From an uncultured Eubacteriales bacterium (lineage in GTDB: Bacteria > Bacillota > Clostridia > Christensenellales > Aristaeellaceae), in NCBI GenBank assembly GCA_902789795.1, contig CADAPM010000001.1, positions 1-64,000 of the forward strand: a stretch of 64,000 nt of DNA, written 5' to 3'. A program made the translations under genes and the position numbers. The notes beneath the pieces were generated by a model. The model made no database searches and was not told the origin of the DNA. It worked only from the letters and a program-made list of their open reading frames with translations. This document shows, piece by piece, positions 45,065 to 52,796 of the stretch. The number at the start of each line of letters is the position of its first letter. Position 1 is the first letter of the stretch.

Positions 45065-45388
45065 ATGCTATACCGCCTGCGCGTAGAATACCGCGACCGC
45101 CGCGTGAAACCGTTCGCCCAGCAGTACGCCAGTATTCGCGGCGTGATCCACGAGCTGAGCTTAAACCGCGCAATGCTCGAAGGTGCTGCCGCCAGTTATA
45201 CCGTGACGGATGACGCTGGCGCAGAGCTGCTTCACTGGCAGCGCGACGGCGAGAACACTTACGGCTACCTCTACGATCCGGAGGATCCGGACTATGCCTT
45301 CGCCGCCGGCCCGGATGACGTGCCCCTGTGCATCGAGGGCGACGACCTGGCGCGAACGGGCATACTGACGGGGGGTGATATAATATGA
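45065..45388 (+). CDS. Unrecognised prophage protein
   Basis: The 107-residue protein starts MLYRLRVEYRD and has an acidic C-terminal half (YDPEDPDYAF, EGDDLA). It begins four bases after the previous stop, and its end overlaps the next start by four bases, so translation is coupled. Likely a small cytoplasmic protein. Confidence 0.55.
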   Translation: MLYRLRVEYRDRRVKPFAQQYASIRGVIHELSLNRAMLEGAAASYTVTDDAGAELLHWQRDGENTYGYLYDPEDPDYAFAAGPDDVPLCIEGDDLARTGILTGGDII

Positions 45389-45624
45389 CGCACGAGGATG
45401 TGATGAACCTTTGCTTTTCCTGCCTGATGGGCAGCGCGTCACAGAGCGCGCCGATCACGCGGGAGGACGCCCAATACACGCTGGACTGCTGGCACGACGA
45501 GGGCGGCGAGCTGGCCGAAGATACGGCAGGGCTGACCGCCGATGAACTGATGGAAGCATGGAACGAGCTGTATGACACGCTGTGCGAGCCGCTGGAGAGG
45601 GGGCGCGATCATGAGCTTTCGTGA
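45385..45624 (+). CDS. Small unrecognised prophage protein
   Basis: The 79-residue acidic protein (MTHEDVMNLCFSCLMGS) is mostly helical and has cysteines at the N terminus and a Cys in the DCWHDEGGE segment. GGGGGTGATATA lies before the start. It overlaps the preceding gene by 4 bases and the next by 14 bases. Function is unknown. Confidence 0.55.
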   Translation: MTHEDVMNLCFSCLMGSASQSAPITREDAQYTLDCWHDEGGELAEDTAGLTADELMEAWNELYDTLCEPLERGRDHELS

Positions 45625-45823
45625 TTTGACCAGCGTTTATTCAAAGGAGTGGCACGAAGACATCGAGTATTATGCGTCCGATCTCAGGCTGAGCAATACC
45701 GTGCAAGGCGCAGGAATGAAAAGCGGCAGCATGTATGAGCTGACATTCGATGACGACAACAACTTGATGGACGCATGCCTCATCGGCAGCGCCACACACG
45801 ATAGCGAGGAGGCTGCATTATGA
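45611..45823 (+). CDS. Small unrecognised prophage protein
   Basis: The 70-residue acidic protein starts MSFRDLTSVYSKEWHED. ATG 45611 is preferred because GAGAGGGGGCG lies upstream; an upstream ATG at 45572 lies in the previous gene. Its last four bases overlap the next start. Function is unknown. Confidence 0.5.
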   Translation: MSFRDLTSVYSKEWHEDIEYYASDLRLSNTVQGAGMKSGSMYELTFDDDNNLMDACLIGSATHDSEEAAL

Positions 45824-46284
45824 CGAGACCCAATTATATTGCCCGGATCAAAATGGTCAAGGCGATGGAGTACATCACCCGCCAGGTGAACGACGAGGAA
45901 GTTTTTGAAACGTGGCTGCGCGAAGGCGTAGCGGATGGCGATATTGACTGCGGTGATTTGGATGTCGGCCAGAACGACCCGGAGGAGCTCGAATACTACC
46001 TGACGAAAGACGCCCTTTCCAGCCTCATGGCCGTCTTCCTGAGCGTCATGAACGGCGCGTGCAAGTCTGGCGGCCTGTACTGCGACGGCGTCCTGGGTGA
46101 GTATGGCAGGAAAAACGCAATGATGGTCTATCAGTATGACGGCACGCGTTTTGCGTGTGACAGCCTTGAGGTATCGTCGGACGGCAAAAGCCTGATCGTC
46201 GATGAAGAGCGCACGATCCCGCTGCAGGATGTGATGCGCGTCCGCCCCTGCGAGATTGACAGCCCAGCCGATGATGATGTATAA
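45820..46284 (+). CDS. Unrecognised prophage protein, last of the accessory block
   Basis: The 154-residue acidic soluble protein contains a helical N-terminal part (VKAMEYITRQVNDEEVFETWLREG) and short strands near the C terminus (MMVYQYDGTRFAC, LIVDEERTIPL). It is coupled to the previous gene by an ATGA overlap and preceded by GAGGAGG. A terminator follows at 46410. No family is recognised. Confidence 0.6.
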   Translation: MTRPNYIARIKMVKAMEYITRQVNDEEVFETWLREGVADGDIDCGDLDVGQNDPEELEYYLTKDALSSLMAVFLSVMNGACKSGGLYCDGVLGEYGRKNAMMVYQYDGTRFACDSLEVSSDGKSLIVDEERTIPLQDVMRVRPCEIDSPADDDV

Positions 46285-46409
46285 TTCCTGACATCCTCCG
46301 TGCTTTGGCTGGCATGGTTGGATAGCTGCCCTGAGCGTCTTGTGTGGCCTGGTATGGGATCGTGGTGGTGACCGTGCCCGGTATTGCGTGTCAGCGCAAT
46401 GGGCAGCGG

Positions 46410-46446
46410 CAGCGCGGTGAGCGATCGCCGCGCTGTTTCTTTTCTT
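46410..46446 (+). terminator. Terminator of the accessory block
   Basis: CAGCGCGG (46410-46417) pairs with CCGCGCTG (46428-46435), followed by TTTCTTTTCTT. The end of the T-run overlaps the -35 box of the mazEF promoter. Confidence 0.75.
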
Positions 46447-46473
46447 GACAAATGGCTTCACATTGTATATACT
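46445..46473 (+). promoter_or_regulatory. Promoter of mazEF
   Basis: Consensus TTGACA (46445-46450) and TATACT (46468-46473) are exactly 17 bases apart, 22 bases before the antitoxin start. No palindromic operator is obvious. Confidence 0.85.
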
Positions 46474-46495
46474 GTTGATCAAAGGAGGTGCTGAT

Positions 46496-46747
46496 ATGTC
46501 TCAGGTAATGCCAGTTAAGTGGGGGAACAGCCAGGGGATCAGGCTGCCCAAGAGTGTGCTGAAGGCTGCTAATATGGAGATTGGGCAGCCGATCGAAATG
46601 ACTGTAGAGCGCGATGTGATCACGCTCAGGGCGATCCGCCGCGGCAGGACGTTGGACGAATTGTTTGCCGGGTATTCAGGCGATTTCAAGCCTGTTGAAT
46701 TTGACACCGGGCTTCCGGTCGGCGCGGAGGTGTTGGCGGATGGCTGA
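46496..46747 (+). CDS. mazE: MazE-family antitoxin
   Basis: The 83-residue protein has the AbrB/MazE swapped-hairpin DNA-binding fold at its N terminus: VKWGNSQGIRLPKSVLKA (about residues 7-24) and IEMTVERDVITLRA. The C-terminal part (ELFAGYSGDFKPVEFD) is the toxin-binding tail, rich in acidic and aromatic residues. AAAGGAGGT precedes the ATG. Its stop overlaps the mazF start by 8 bases, the usual coupling. It would repress its own promoter together with MazF and neutralise the toxin. Confidence 0.9.
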   Translation: MSQVMPVKWGNSQGIRLPKSVLKAANMEIGQPIEMTVERDVITLRAIRRGRTLDELFAGYSGDFKPVEFDTGLPVGAEVLADG

Positions 46748-47075
46748 GTATACGCCCAAACAAGGCGATATCGTTATGCTGGATTTCAGCCCGCAGGCAG
46801 GGCATGAGCAGGCCGGACGCAGGCCCGCGCTGGTAGTCAGCAACCAGTCGTTCCATCGCTATACCGGTCTTGCGATATTCTGCCCGATCACCAACCAAAT
46901 CAAAGACTACCCAATGCACGTAAGGCTTGACGATCGCACAAGCACGACCGGCGAGATCCTATGCGAGCACGTCAAGTCGCTGGACTACAAGGCCAGACAC
47001 GCGGTACCGCGCGAAACGCTGCCGGATGATCTGCTGGATCAGGTGCTTGAACGCATCCGCGCTTCGCTTTTGTAA
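46740..47075 (+). CDS. mazF: MazF-family mRNA interferase toxin
   Basis: The 111-residue protein shows the MazF/PemK core: QGDIVMLDFSPQAGHEQAGRRPALVVSN (read in parts around residues 8-35), then FCPITNQ (about 49) and EHVKSLD (about 79). The Arg in GRRPALVVS and the Thr in PITN are the conserved catalytic positions. It would cut mRNA at short sequences when MazE is lost. Placement between the phage accessory block and lysis module suggests a role in keeping the prophage or in defence. Confidence 0.92.
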   Translation: MAEYTPKQGDIVMLDFSPQAGHEQAGRRPALVVSNQSFHRYTGLAIFCPITNQIKDYPMHVRLDDRTSTTGEILCEHVKSLDYKARHAVPRETLPDDLLDQVLERIRASLL

Positions 47076-47100
47076 TACCGTTGGATGAAGTGAAAATAAA

Positions 47101-47145
47101 AAAAGCCGCCTGTCGGGGCGTTGCCATTCCCCGGCAGGCGGTTTT
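47101..47145. terminator. Bidirectional terminator between mazF and the lysis module
   Basis: CCGCCTG-T-CGGGG pairs with CCCCG-G-CAGGCGG around a 10-base loop (47107-47141). TTTT follows on the right and an A-run lies on the left, so it can end transcription from both sides. It divides the plus-strand and minus-strand parts of the prophage. Confidence 0.8.
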
Positions 47146-47179
47146 GCTTATTCAAAAGCGAAAACGTTCGCGCTTTTGG

Positions 47180-47659
47180 TTATTCTTCCGCACCGTTATC
47201 GGGCGGCGGTTCGATCACGCCGGGGGCGTCCTCCTCCTCCAGCTTGCCCAGGGGCGCGTCGTTCGCCTCCTCCGGCTTGCTCAGGGGCGCGTCGTGCGCC
47301 TCCTCCGGCTTGTACGGAAGTGCGTTCTGGATCACGGCGGTATCGCTGTCGTCATACGGGTCAAAGGCCGGATCCCACTGCATGTCTCTCACGGCCTTCT
47401 CAATGGCCTCCCGGGCCAGCGTCTCGTCAATGTTATAGCCAGCCTTGCGCAGCGCCTCCAGCGCGTAGGCCAGCTTTTCCTTGCCCTGGCCTGCGCCGAA
47501 CACCTGCTCCGCCGCATACACGGCGATACGCGCGGCGGCGACCAGGTTTTGCTGCTGCTCCTTGGTGGTCTTGCTCTTGATCCACGGGATCACCTTTCGG
47601 GTGATCAGTGCTGCCAGCAGCAGGATGATCGCCTGAAACAGCGGTGTCAAATCAATCAT
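47180..47659 (-). CDS. LL-H family phage holin
   Basis: The 159-residue protein begins MIDLTPLFQAIILLLAAL, one membrane segment, then AARIAVYAAEQVF and ALEALRKAGYNID, the pattern of LL-H-type holins. The C-terminal third is a Pro/Glu/Asp-rich tail with repeats of KPEEA-DAPL, longer than usual. Holins open the membrane for the endolysin at the end of infection. The start 47659 has AAAGGAG upstream and lies within the end of the preceding gene (8-base overlap). Confidence 0.85.
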   Translation of the reverse strand: MIDLTPLFQAIILLLAALITRKVIPWIKSKTTKEQQQNLVAAARIAVYAAEQVFGAGQGKEKLAYALEALRKAGYNIDETLAREAIEKAVRDMQWDPAFDPYDDSDTAVIQNALPYKPEEAHDAPLSKPEEANDAPLGKLEEEDAPGVIEPPPDNGAEE

Positions 47660-48032
47660 CGTATTGGTCTCCTTTCTCTGCAAGCTTAAAGGTGCGCAGC
47701 GTCATGGTCTGTTCATACATGATCTTGACCACACCATTCCCGCCCAACCCCTTGTAGCTCTCATACATATCCTTGATGGTGTCCTTTTTTGTCGAATCAC
47801 AATAGCCTTCCTGCTGCGCTACCTCGCAGTCCGCAATGATGTTTCGGCGCAGCAGCGATCGCATGCCGTCCTTGAGCGACTTGAGCTCCTCGGCGTCCTT
47901 CGCGGCGCGCTCCATGCGCTCCTCGCGTTCACGCTTGAGCTTGGAGGACAGATGCTTATAGCACATGCCCATGATGGCGATCAGGAGGCCGAACAGCCAT
48001 TCCAGCCAGTATTTAATGACCCAATCTGGCAT
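47652..48032 (-). CDS. Small phage membrane protein, possible holin partner
   Basis: The 126-residue protein has one N-terminal membrane segment (about 10-28) followed by a charged coiled-coil stretch (KLKREREERMERAAKDAEELK) and a less charged end. It lies between the endolysin and the LL-H holin, where a second holin or antiholin is common. ATG 48032 is used because GAGGGA precedes it. The name rests on position and topology only. Confidence 0.65.
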   Translation of the reverse strand: MPDWVIKYWLEWLFGLLIAIMGMCYKHLSSKLKREREERMERAAKDAEELKSLKDGMRSLLRRNIIADCEVAQQEGYCDSTKKDTIKDMYESYKGLGGNGVVKIMYEQTMTLRTFKLAEKGDQYDD

Positions 48033-48131
48033 AGTTACCACTCCCTCGTATTGTCAATGCTTGACTTATATTTGCCTTTCACATGGCGTGACAGGTGGGG
48101 GAACGGGTCTTGCATCCTCGGCACGGTGCGT

Positions 48132-49064
48132 TCATTTTGTCCCTCCCTGCAGGCGGGCGATCTCCGCCCGGATGTCATTCAGATCGCGCTCTGCCTTGCT
48201 CACGCGCTCCAGCAGGGCGCTCAGCGCGTCGCCCACGATGCCCGTGTCCGTCTCCTCCTTGGGCGTGTCGGCGGGCTTCAGCGCGGCGGCAATGGCGGCC
48301 TGCGTCTGTTCACCCGCGATGCCGTCCACCTTCAGGCCGTACTTGGTCTGGAATCGGCTGACCGCGCCGACGGTCACGCTGCCATACTTGCCATCCGGCT
48401 TCCCGCAGTCAAAGCCCAGCGCGTTCAGGTTCTCCTGCAGGATCAGCACGGCGTCGCCCTTGCTCCCTTTTTTGAGTGTGCTCACGACGATATCCTCCAT
48501 CCTCGTCGGTTGGTACGCTTCGCCCAGCTCCAGCGCCACTTCGCGCCGCAGCCGGGTCATGGTGTATTTCTCCCAGCTCGTGCCCGTACGCCCCCACCAG
48601 TGGTTCACGTCCGCATGATTGCTGGCGACGCCCTCCCGGTGGAGTTCACAATGGCACTTGATCTGCGCAGGCGCGATCCCGTAGTCCCGGCACAGCTCCG
48701 TGCACAGATAGCGGATGCACCCGAACAGGTATTCCGCCGCCTCCGGCGTGTCGTTCTTCGTGCTCGGCTCGCAGGTCTCAAACCCCACGCACCAATCGTT
48801 GGCGTTGCCCTTGCTTCCGCTGCCGGACAGCCAGGGCCGCACGTCCCAGTCAAGGGTCTGCATGATGCCGTTCAGGTCCACAATGGCGTTTGCGCATTTG
48901 CTGATGGTCGCTACGTTCCACCTCCTCCAGCGGTCGCGCGTCGTGCCCTTGCTGCCCACGCTGTGCACCTGGATCCCCGTGGGTGTCCGCCGCCTGTCGG
49001 CCTTATAGCAGCGGTTCTTGGTCATGATGTACCGCTCAATGGGGTATGTTTCCGATGGCGTCAT
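48132..49064 (-). CDS. Endolysin: N-acetylmuramoyl-L-alanine amidase with peptidoglycan-binding domain
   Basis: The 310-residue protein has an N-terminal amidase_2 domain (about 20-175) with zinc-binding candidates His34 in IQVHSVG and His in NHADVNHWWG, and the active-site segment CHCELHREG. A peptidoglycan-binding repeat follows (about 195-260, with LKKGSKGDAVLILQENLNALG) and a short coiled-coil tail (about 280-308). It would cut the bond between the glycan and the stem peptide. There is no signal peptide, so release depends on the holin. A tiny ORF overlaps its start. Confidence 0.9.
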   Translation of the reverse strand: MTPSETYPIERYIMTKNRCYKADRRRTPTGIQVHSVGSKGTTRDRWRRWNVATISKCANAIVDLNGIMQTLDWDVRPWLSGSGSKGNANDWCVGFETCEPSTKNDTPEAAEYLFGCIRYLCTELCRDYGIAPAQIKCHCELHREGVASNHADVNHWWGRTGTSWEKYTMTRLRREVALELGEAYQPTRMEDIVVSTLKKGSKGDAVLILQENLNALGFDCGKPDGKYGSVTVGAVSRFQTKYGLKVDGIAGEQTQAAIAAALKPADTPKEETDTGIVGDALSALLERVSKAERDLNDIRAEIARLQGGTK

Positions 49065-49174
49065 TCGTCCTCCTCATCCTCCGGCTCGATCACCAGCGCG
49101 GCAATAAAAAAGCCCGCCAGCACACACAGCGGACAGATCCATAACAGGTGCATCCAATAGATCAACGGTATCAC
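49061..49174 (-). CDS. Tiny membrane protein before the endolysin
   Basis: A 37-residue frame (GTG 49174) or 30-residue frame (ATG 49153) encodes a single membrane segment WICPLCVLAGFFIAALVI and an acidic end EPEDEEDE. Its stop overlaps the endolysin start within ATGA. Two AAAGGGG sites lie just upstream. It could be a holin-like or regulatory peptide. The short length makes the call uncertain. Confidence 0.45.
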   Translation of the reverse strand: MIPLIYWMHLLWICPLCVLAGFFIAALVIEPEDEEDE

Positions 49175-49217
49175 CCCTTTCACCCCTTTCCTATTCACGT
49201 TATCACATGTTGTGCCA

Positions 49218-50378
49218 TCAGCCCGCCGCCACGCGGAAGCACGGGCGGAAAAAATGCGTACTGCTTGGTGGCGAGCTGTAAATATAGCCTTTCTTGATAG
49301 CGGAGTATTTGTCCGACGTTCCGTCCACTTCGCTATAGGTCATAAACATGCTCATATCGTAACTGCTGGTTATGTTATCGGGTATAATTCTCATAGTATT
49401 ATTTTTGAACAGCGGGTATTGCACCTGGCCGCTGGTAAACTTGGCCGATCCGGCAATTGCGCGCCCGTATATTTCAACTTCTGTCAGCAGCCATATCCTG
49501 CCGAGATACTTCGTGGATTGGTCTTCAGGGGTTGTAACCAGTTCAGAAGCGCCGTAGCGCGTCGGCATGGTCAGGGATTTGCCGGAGATCACGTTTTGCA
49601 AAGCCGATGGCAGGTAATAAAACACGCCGTCCGTCGTGTAATCTTTTAATATCACTTCGGGTCGGAACGCTGTACCGTTCGGCACATAGTGTGCCTGCGA
49701 GTTCAGATAAGCATGGATGTTGCTGAAGGCGATATGCTCGACACGCACAGTCATGAATCTCATCTCAGCGCCGGAAGCCGGGATCGACCCGCTCAAAAAT
49801 GTGATGTCCAGGGTATCGGGGTTGTACGTGTAATGCGTTCCGGGATCAAGGTTTATGTTTCTCGTTACATTCTTGATTCTGGGGAGCAGATTGTTGTCAA
49901 ACGCGTATGGGGATTTGACCGTGGCGCTTCCGTCAGCCGTGTATTCATACTTGCTGTAATAACCGCCATTGTTGTAATCGACGAGATTAAACTTTCCTTG
50001 GGTCGGCCATGCCTTTGAAAAGATGAAGTCAATATGATTGCCGGTTCTGGCATTGGACGGGGATTCTTCCGGGCCGCCCTTATACGTATTGATGCCCATG
50101 ATGACAGCATCGAAGCTGGTATTATTGGTGCAGGTCACAGGGATATAATCGCCAACGTTGATGCCGTTAAAATTGCCCGCCGTGATCCTCGCCTGAATCC
50201 ATGCCCATGCGTCGCTGTAACCGGCGATCTCTGACGCAAACGCGGTCGCGAGGTTCTTCCCTTCATAGAGGCCGCTTGCAAGACCCCTTGCCGTATTGTC
50301 CTTCAGGTAATGCTTCACCGCATTCCCGCCGCTCGCCACTTCGATGTGGTCATACTCGCTGCCAACTGTCGTAGCCAT
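49218..50378 (-). CDS. Tail fibre or receptor-binding protein with a CLec-like C terminus
   Basis: The 386-residue protein starts MATTVGSEYDHIEVASGGNAVKHYL, a short attachment motif common to phage tail-fibre proteins, and then is mostly beta strand. The last residues (SSTHFFRPCFRVAAG) resemble the ending of C-type-lectin-like proteins such as DUF6273 and related phage receptor-binding proteins. It lies at the fibre end of the tail cluster. No reverse transcriptase is in the window, so a diversity-generating role cannot be tested here. Confidence 0.65.
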   Translation of the reverse strand: MATTVGSEYDHIEVASGGNAVKHYLKDNTARGLASGLYEGKNLATAFASEIAGYSDAWAWIQARITAGNFNGINVGDYIPVTCTNNTSFDAVIMGINTYKGGPEESPSNARTGNHIDFIFSKAWPTQGKFNLVDYNNGGYYSKYEYTADGSATVKSPYAFDNNLLPRIKNVTRNINLDPGTHYTYNPDTLDITFLSGSIPASGAEMRFMTVRVEHIAFSNIHAYLNSQAHYVPNGTAFRPEVILKDYTTDGVFYYLPSALQNVISGKSLTMPTRYGASELVTTPEDQSTKYLGRIWLLTEVEIYGRAIAGSAKFTSGQVQYPLFKNNTMRIIPDNITSSYDMSMFMTYSEVDGTSDKYSAIKKGYIYSSPPSSTHFFRPCFRVAAG

Positions 50379-50399
50379 TCAAACGCTCCCTTCGGTACG

Positions 50400-50990
50400 T
50401 TATTCTCCTTGCTTCTCCCATTCCCAGCGCGGGATGATGCGGCTGCACAGGCCGATATCCACCGCCTCCTGCGCCTTGAAGGTCGTTCCGTCCTGCATGT
50501 ACTTCTTCCACACCCCCTTCGGCTGCTTCGACCGCGCGGCATACGTCCCGGCGAACAGGTGATAGCTGCTCATGGTTCCCAATCTCCGGATCACGTTCCA
50601 CACGCCGCCCTCTCGCCGGTACTGGCCGATGGTTGGCATATGCACATAGACGCTGCTGCCGGGCGTGATGGCCGCGTCCTTGATGACCGCACCGAAGGCG
50701 ATCAGCGTGGCGGCGCTGCCGCACCTGCCGTCGATCAGCACGCGGATGGGCCTGTCCAGCTCCTCCAATACGTCCAGCAGGCCGCAGGCGCTTTCCGTCA
50801 GCCCGCCGTGGCAGTCTATGATCAGGTCCAACCGCACAAACGGCATCAGGCTCATAAGCGTGTCGCGGTACATCATCGCGTACTCGTAGGCCGTCCTCGT
50901 CTGGTTCGGTTTGATCTCAACGCTGGTCAATTTGGCCTGCACGACGCCGCCCGGGCGCTTCATGCAGGAAAGTTTCAGCACGCTCAGCAC
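50400..50990 (-). CDS. ClpP-like serine protease in the tail-fibre cluster
   Basis: The 196-residue protein has a ClpP/crotonase-like core: DCHGGLTESACGLLDVL (about residues 59-75, oxyanion-loop position), the nucleophile Ser in GRCGSAATLIAFGA (about 91) and the His in SVYVHMPT (about 116). ClpP-like proteases in phages usually sit with the portal and capsid genes and mature the head. Here the gene lies among fibre genes. GTG 50990 is the start, close behind AAGGAGGGGG. An inactive copy or a fibre-processing role are both possible. Confidence 0.8.
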   Translation of the reverse strand: MLSVLKLSCMKRPGGVVQAKLTSVEIKPNQTRTAYEYAMMYRDTLMSLMPFVRLDLIIDCHGGLTESACGLLDVLEELDRPIRVLIDGRCGSAATLIAFGAVIKDAAITPGSSVYVHMPTIGQYRREGGVWNVIRRLGTMSSYHLFAGTYAARSKQPKGVWKKYMQDGTTFKAQEAVDIGLCSRIIPRWEWEKQGE

Positions 50991-51002
50991 TGCGCCCCCT
51001 CC

Positions 51003-51326
51003 TTATTCCGGTTCCACTACTTCGGCAACCACCGGCTCGTCAGCTTCTTCCTGTTCGGCAGGCTCGTCCCCCGTGTCGGCTGCCGGGGTCTGCTGTACGG
51101 CCTGGTGCTTGTAGCACTGGTTGAGCACCGGGAATCCTTCGGTCGAGAACATGATGGCCGCGTGGGACATAGTATTGCTGGTCGCCGCCACGGACAGCAG
51201 GGCGTGATACTTGCTTTCTCCCTTCAGGCGGGCAATGTCAGGATCGTTATCATATTCCCAAAATACGTTGTGCTCATATTCTCCGCTCGGCATCTGCTTG
51301 ATCTCGACGATGTAGAACTGCGTCAT
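51003..51326 (-). CDS. Unrecognised tail-region protein with acidic tail
   Basis: The 107-residue protein has a compact N-terminal part (FYIVEIKQMPSGEYEHNVF, with HALLSVAATSNTMSHAAIMF in the centre) and a Gln/Glu/Ala-rich acidic tail from residue 78. AAAGGAG precedes ATG 51326. It stands between the fibre gene and the protease gene and ends 12 bases before the protease start, so the two are co-translated. Chaperone or small adapter roles are possible. Confidence 0.6.
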   Translation of the reverse strand: MTQFYIVEIKQMPSGEYEHNVFWEYDNDPDIARLKGESKYHALLSVAATSNTMSHAAIMFSTEGFPVLNQCYKHQAVQQTPAADTGDEPAEQEEADEPVVAEVVEPE

Positions 51327-51373
51327 AATTCGCTCCTTTCAGTTGTTCAAAGTAGGAATTTTGGAGTTGAAGC

Positions 51374-51401
51374 ACTTCCTACTTCCTACCTCCTACCTCA
51401 T
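51374..51401. repeat. Four 7-base repeats after a fibre stop codon
   Basis: ACTTCCT, ACTTCCT, ACCTCCT and ACCTCAT follow in direct succession, next to the stop codon of the upstream fibre gene. It looks like slippage-prone DNA in the intergenic gap. Confidence 0.6.
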
Positions 51402-51403
51402 AC

Positions 51404-52795
51404 TTAAGTAGCAAGCGCGGCAAGCTCTTGCGCCAATGTGGTCTCCGTCAGGTTCGTACCCACGGCCCAGGTCGCGCCGCTGGTCACGGCGGAGCTTGTC
51501 TTGTACAGCTTGCTGTTCCAGATGACCAGTCTCCCCGCCGGGTAATTGGTGGATGCGGTCGCTCCGGTCTCCACCGGTGCAATGCTGGTCAGGGCAATGC
51601 CCAGCTCATCCCGCGCTGCGGCGACATCCAGGGCCAGCGTGTCCACGGTGTTGTCGCCCATCAGCCCGCCCTTCACCAGGCGGAAGCCCGCTAATTGCAG
51701 CGTCGCGTCATACTTACGGTGGACGCCGATCATAACGCGCTTTGACCAGTTGTAATGTCGGATTACTCTGGTGTAGGTCTGGCCGCTGGAATCGGTGGCT
51801 TGCTCGGTGGTCTCGGTGTACTCCGCGCCCTGGGGATTAAACACGAACGTCCAGTGCAGGCGCTTCCACTCCGTGCTCGTGACCTTATATACGTCGGACA
51901 CGCCGCTGCGGTCAGAGGGGAATCCCATGCTATTCATGTACTGACCGCCCCAGCCGAACTTCAGCCAGGCTTCGGTGCCGCTGGTCAGTCTGGCCCAGCA
52001 GGAAACGGTGTACTTTTGCCCGACCTCCATTTCGTCCACGTAATAGCCGTAGGATTTCGGGGCTTCGCCTTGTTTGTAATACTGGGTCGAATATCCCTGC
52101 GGGTAGTACAGCGTTTCCATATTGCCCCAGGCAGAATTTGCCAGGATATTGTACTGGATCGCGTTGTTGTATACCTCGCCGTCGTCGTCGGTGATGATCG
52201 CGGTGCCGGTCAGGTCGGTATAGCTGGTGGTAATACCATCGTCCGCGTCACGGTACACGAACCAGGCCTCGCCGTAAGCGGTGCCGTCACTGTACGTCCC
52301 GGCTTCCCGGTGATAGACGTAGCTCGCGCCAGCGGTCTGTTCGGCGGTGGGCTCCGTGGTGTAGATCACATAGTTGGTGATGGATTTCATGTACGCGCCG
52401 CCGGACTTCGAATATCTGGCAGCGTCGCCGCAGACAACCTTCCCGCTGCCGGTATCTACCCACCAGGCGTCCTTGCGCAGCAGGTTCGGCCCGTTCAATG
52501 CCCTGATATTCTGCGCCGCCAGCGCGTCGTACACGCCATCCACAATATCCTGGAAGCCCGCCACATTGGTTTCGCAATCGGCCACATTACGGGCCAGCAC
52601 CGCTGCCAGCCCGTTGCCGGACCGCACGACCATGTACGTGTCTTTGTCCTCGATGTCGTTGCTCGAATATCTCGGCTCCTCCCACATCCCGTCCGACCGC
52701 AGGAACAGCCCTTCGTCGCCGATGGCGTCCGGCAGCCGTTCGTCCTTCAGGTCATACGTCGTGCCGTTGATGTTCATCTTTGCGATGTTTGCCAT
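51404..52795 (-). CDS. Tail fibre protein
   Basis: The 463-residue protein begins MANIAKMNINGTTYDLKD, the short attachment motif of Clostridia phage fibres, has a predominantly beta-structured middle with many Tyr, Trp, Gly and Thr (TTEPTAEQTAGASYVY), and ends with a segment seen in many fibre proteins (RLVIWNSKLYKTSSAV). GAGGTG lies before the ATG. The middle is rich in aromatic residues typical of carbohydrate-binding surfaces. The precise receptor cannot be told. Confidence 0.7.
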   Translation of the reverse strand: MANIAKMNINGTTYDLKDERLPDAIGDEGLFLRSDGMWEEPRYSSNDIEDKDTYMVVRSGNGLAAVLARNVADCETNVAGFQDIVDGVYDALAAQNIRALNGPNLLRKDAWWVDTGSGKVVCGDAARYSKSGGAYMKSITNYVIYTTEPTAEQTAGASYVYHREAGTYSDGTAYGEAWFVYRDADDGITTSYTDLTGTAIITDDDGEVYNNAIQYNILANSAWGNMETLYYPQGYSTQYYKQGEAPKSYGYYVDEMEVGQKYTVSCWARLTSGTEAWLKFGWGGQYMNSMGFPSDRSGVSDVYKVTSTEWKRLHWTFVFNPQGAEYTETTEQATDSSGQTYTRVIRHYNWSKRVMIGVHRKYDATLQLAGFRLVKGGLMGDNTVDTLALDVAAARDELGIALTSIAPVETGATASTNYPAGRLVIWNSKLYKTSSAVTSGATWAVGTNLTETTLAQELAALAT

Positions 52796-52796
52796 T

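Noticed and set aside
48035..48115. Frame of 26 residues between the endolysin and the small membrane protein
   Set aside because: The only AGG-like site touches the ATG directly and the peptide has no notable feature.
49218..50378. Complete diversity-generating retroelement
   Set aside because: No reverse transcriptase, template repeat or accessory protein in the window; only the fibre end hints at it.
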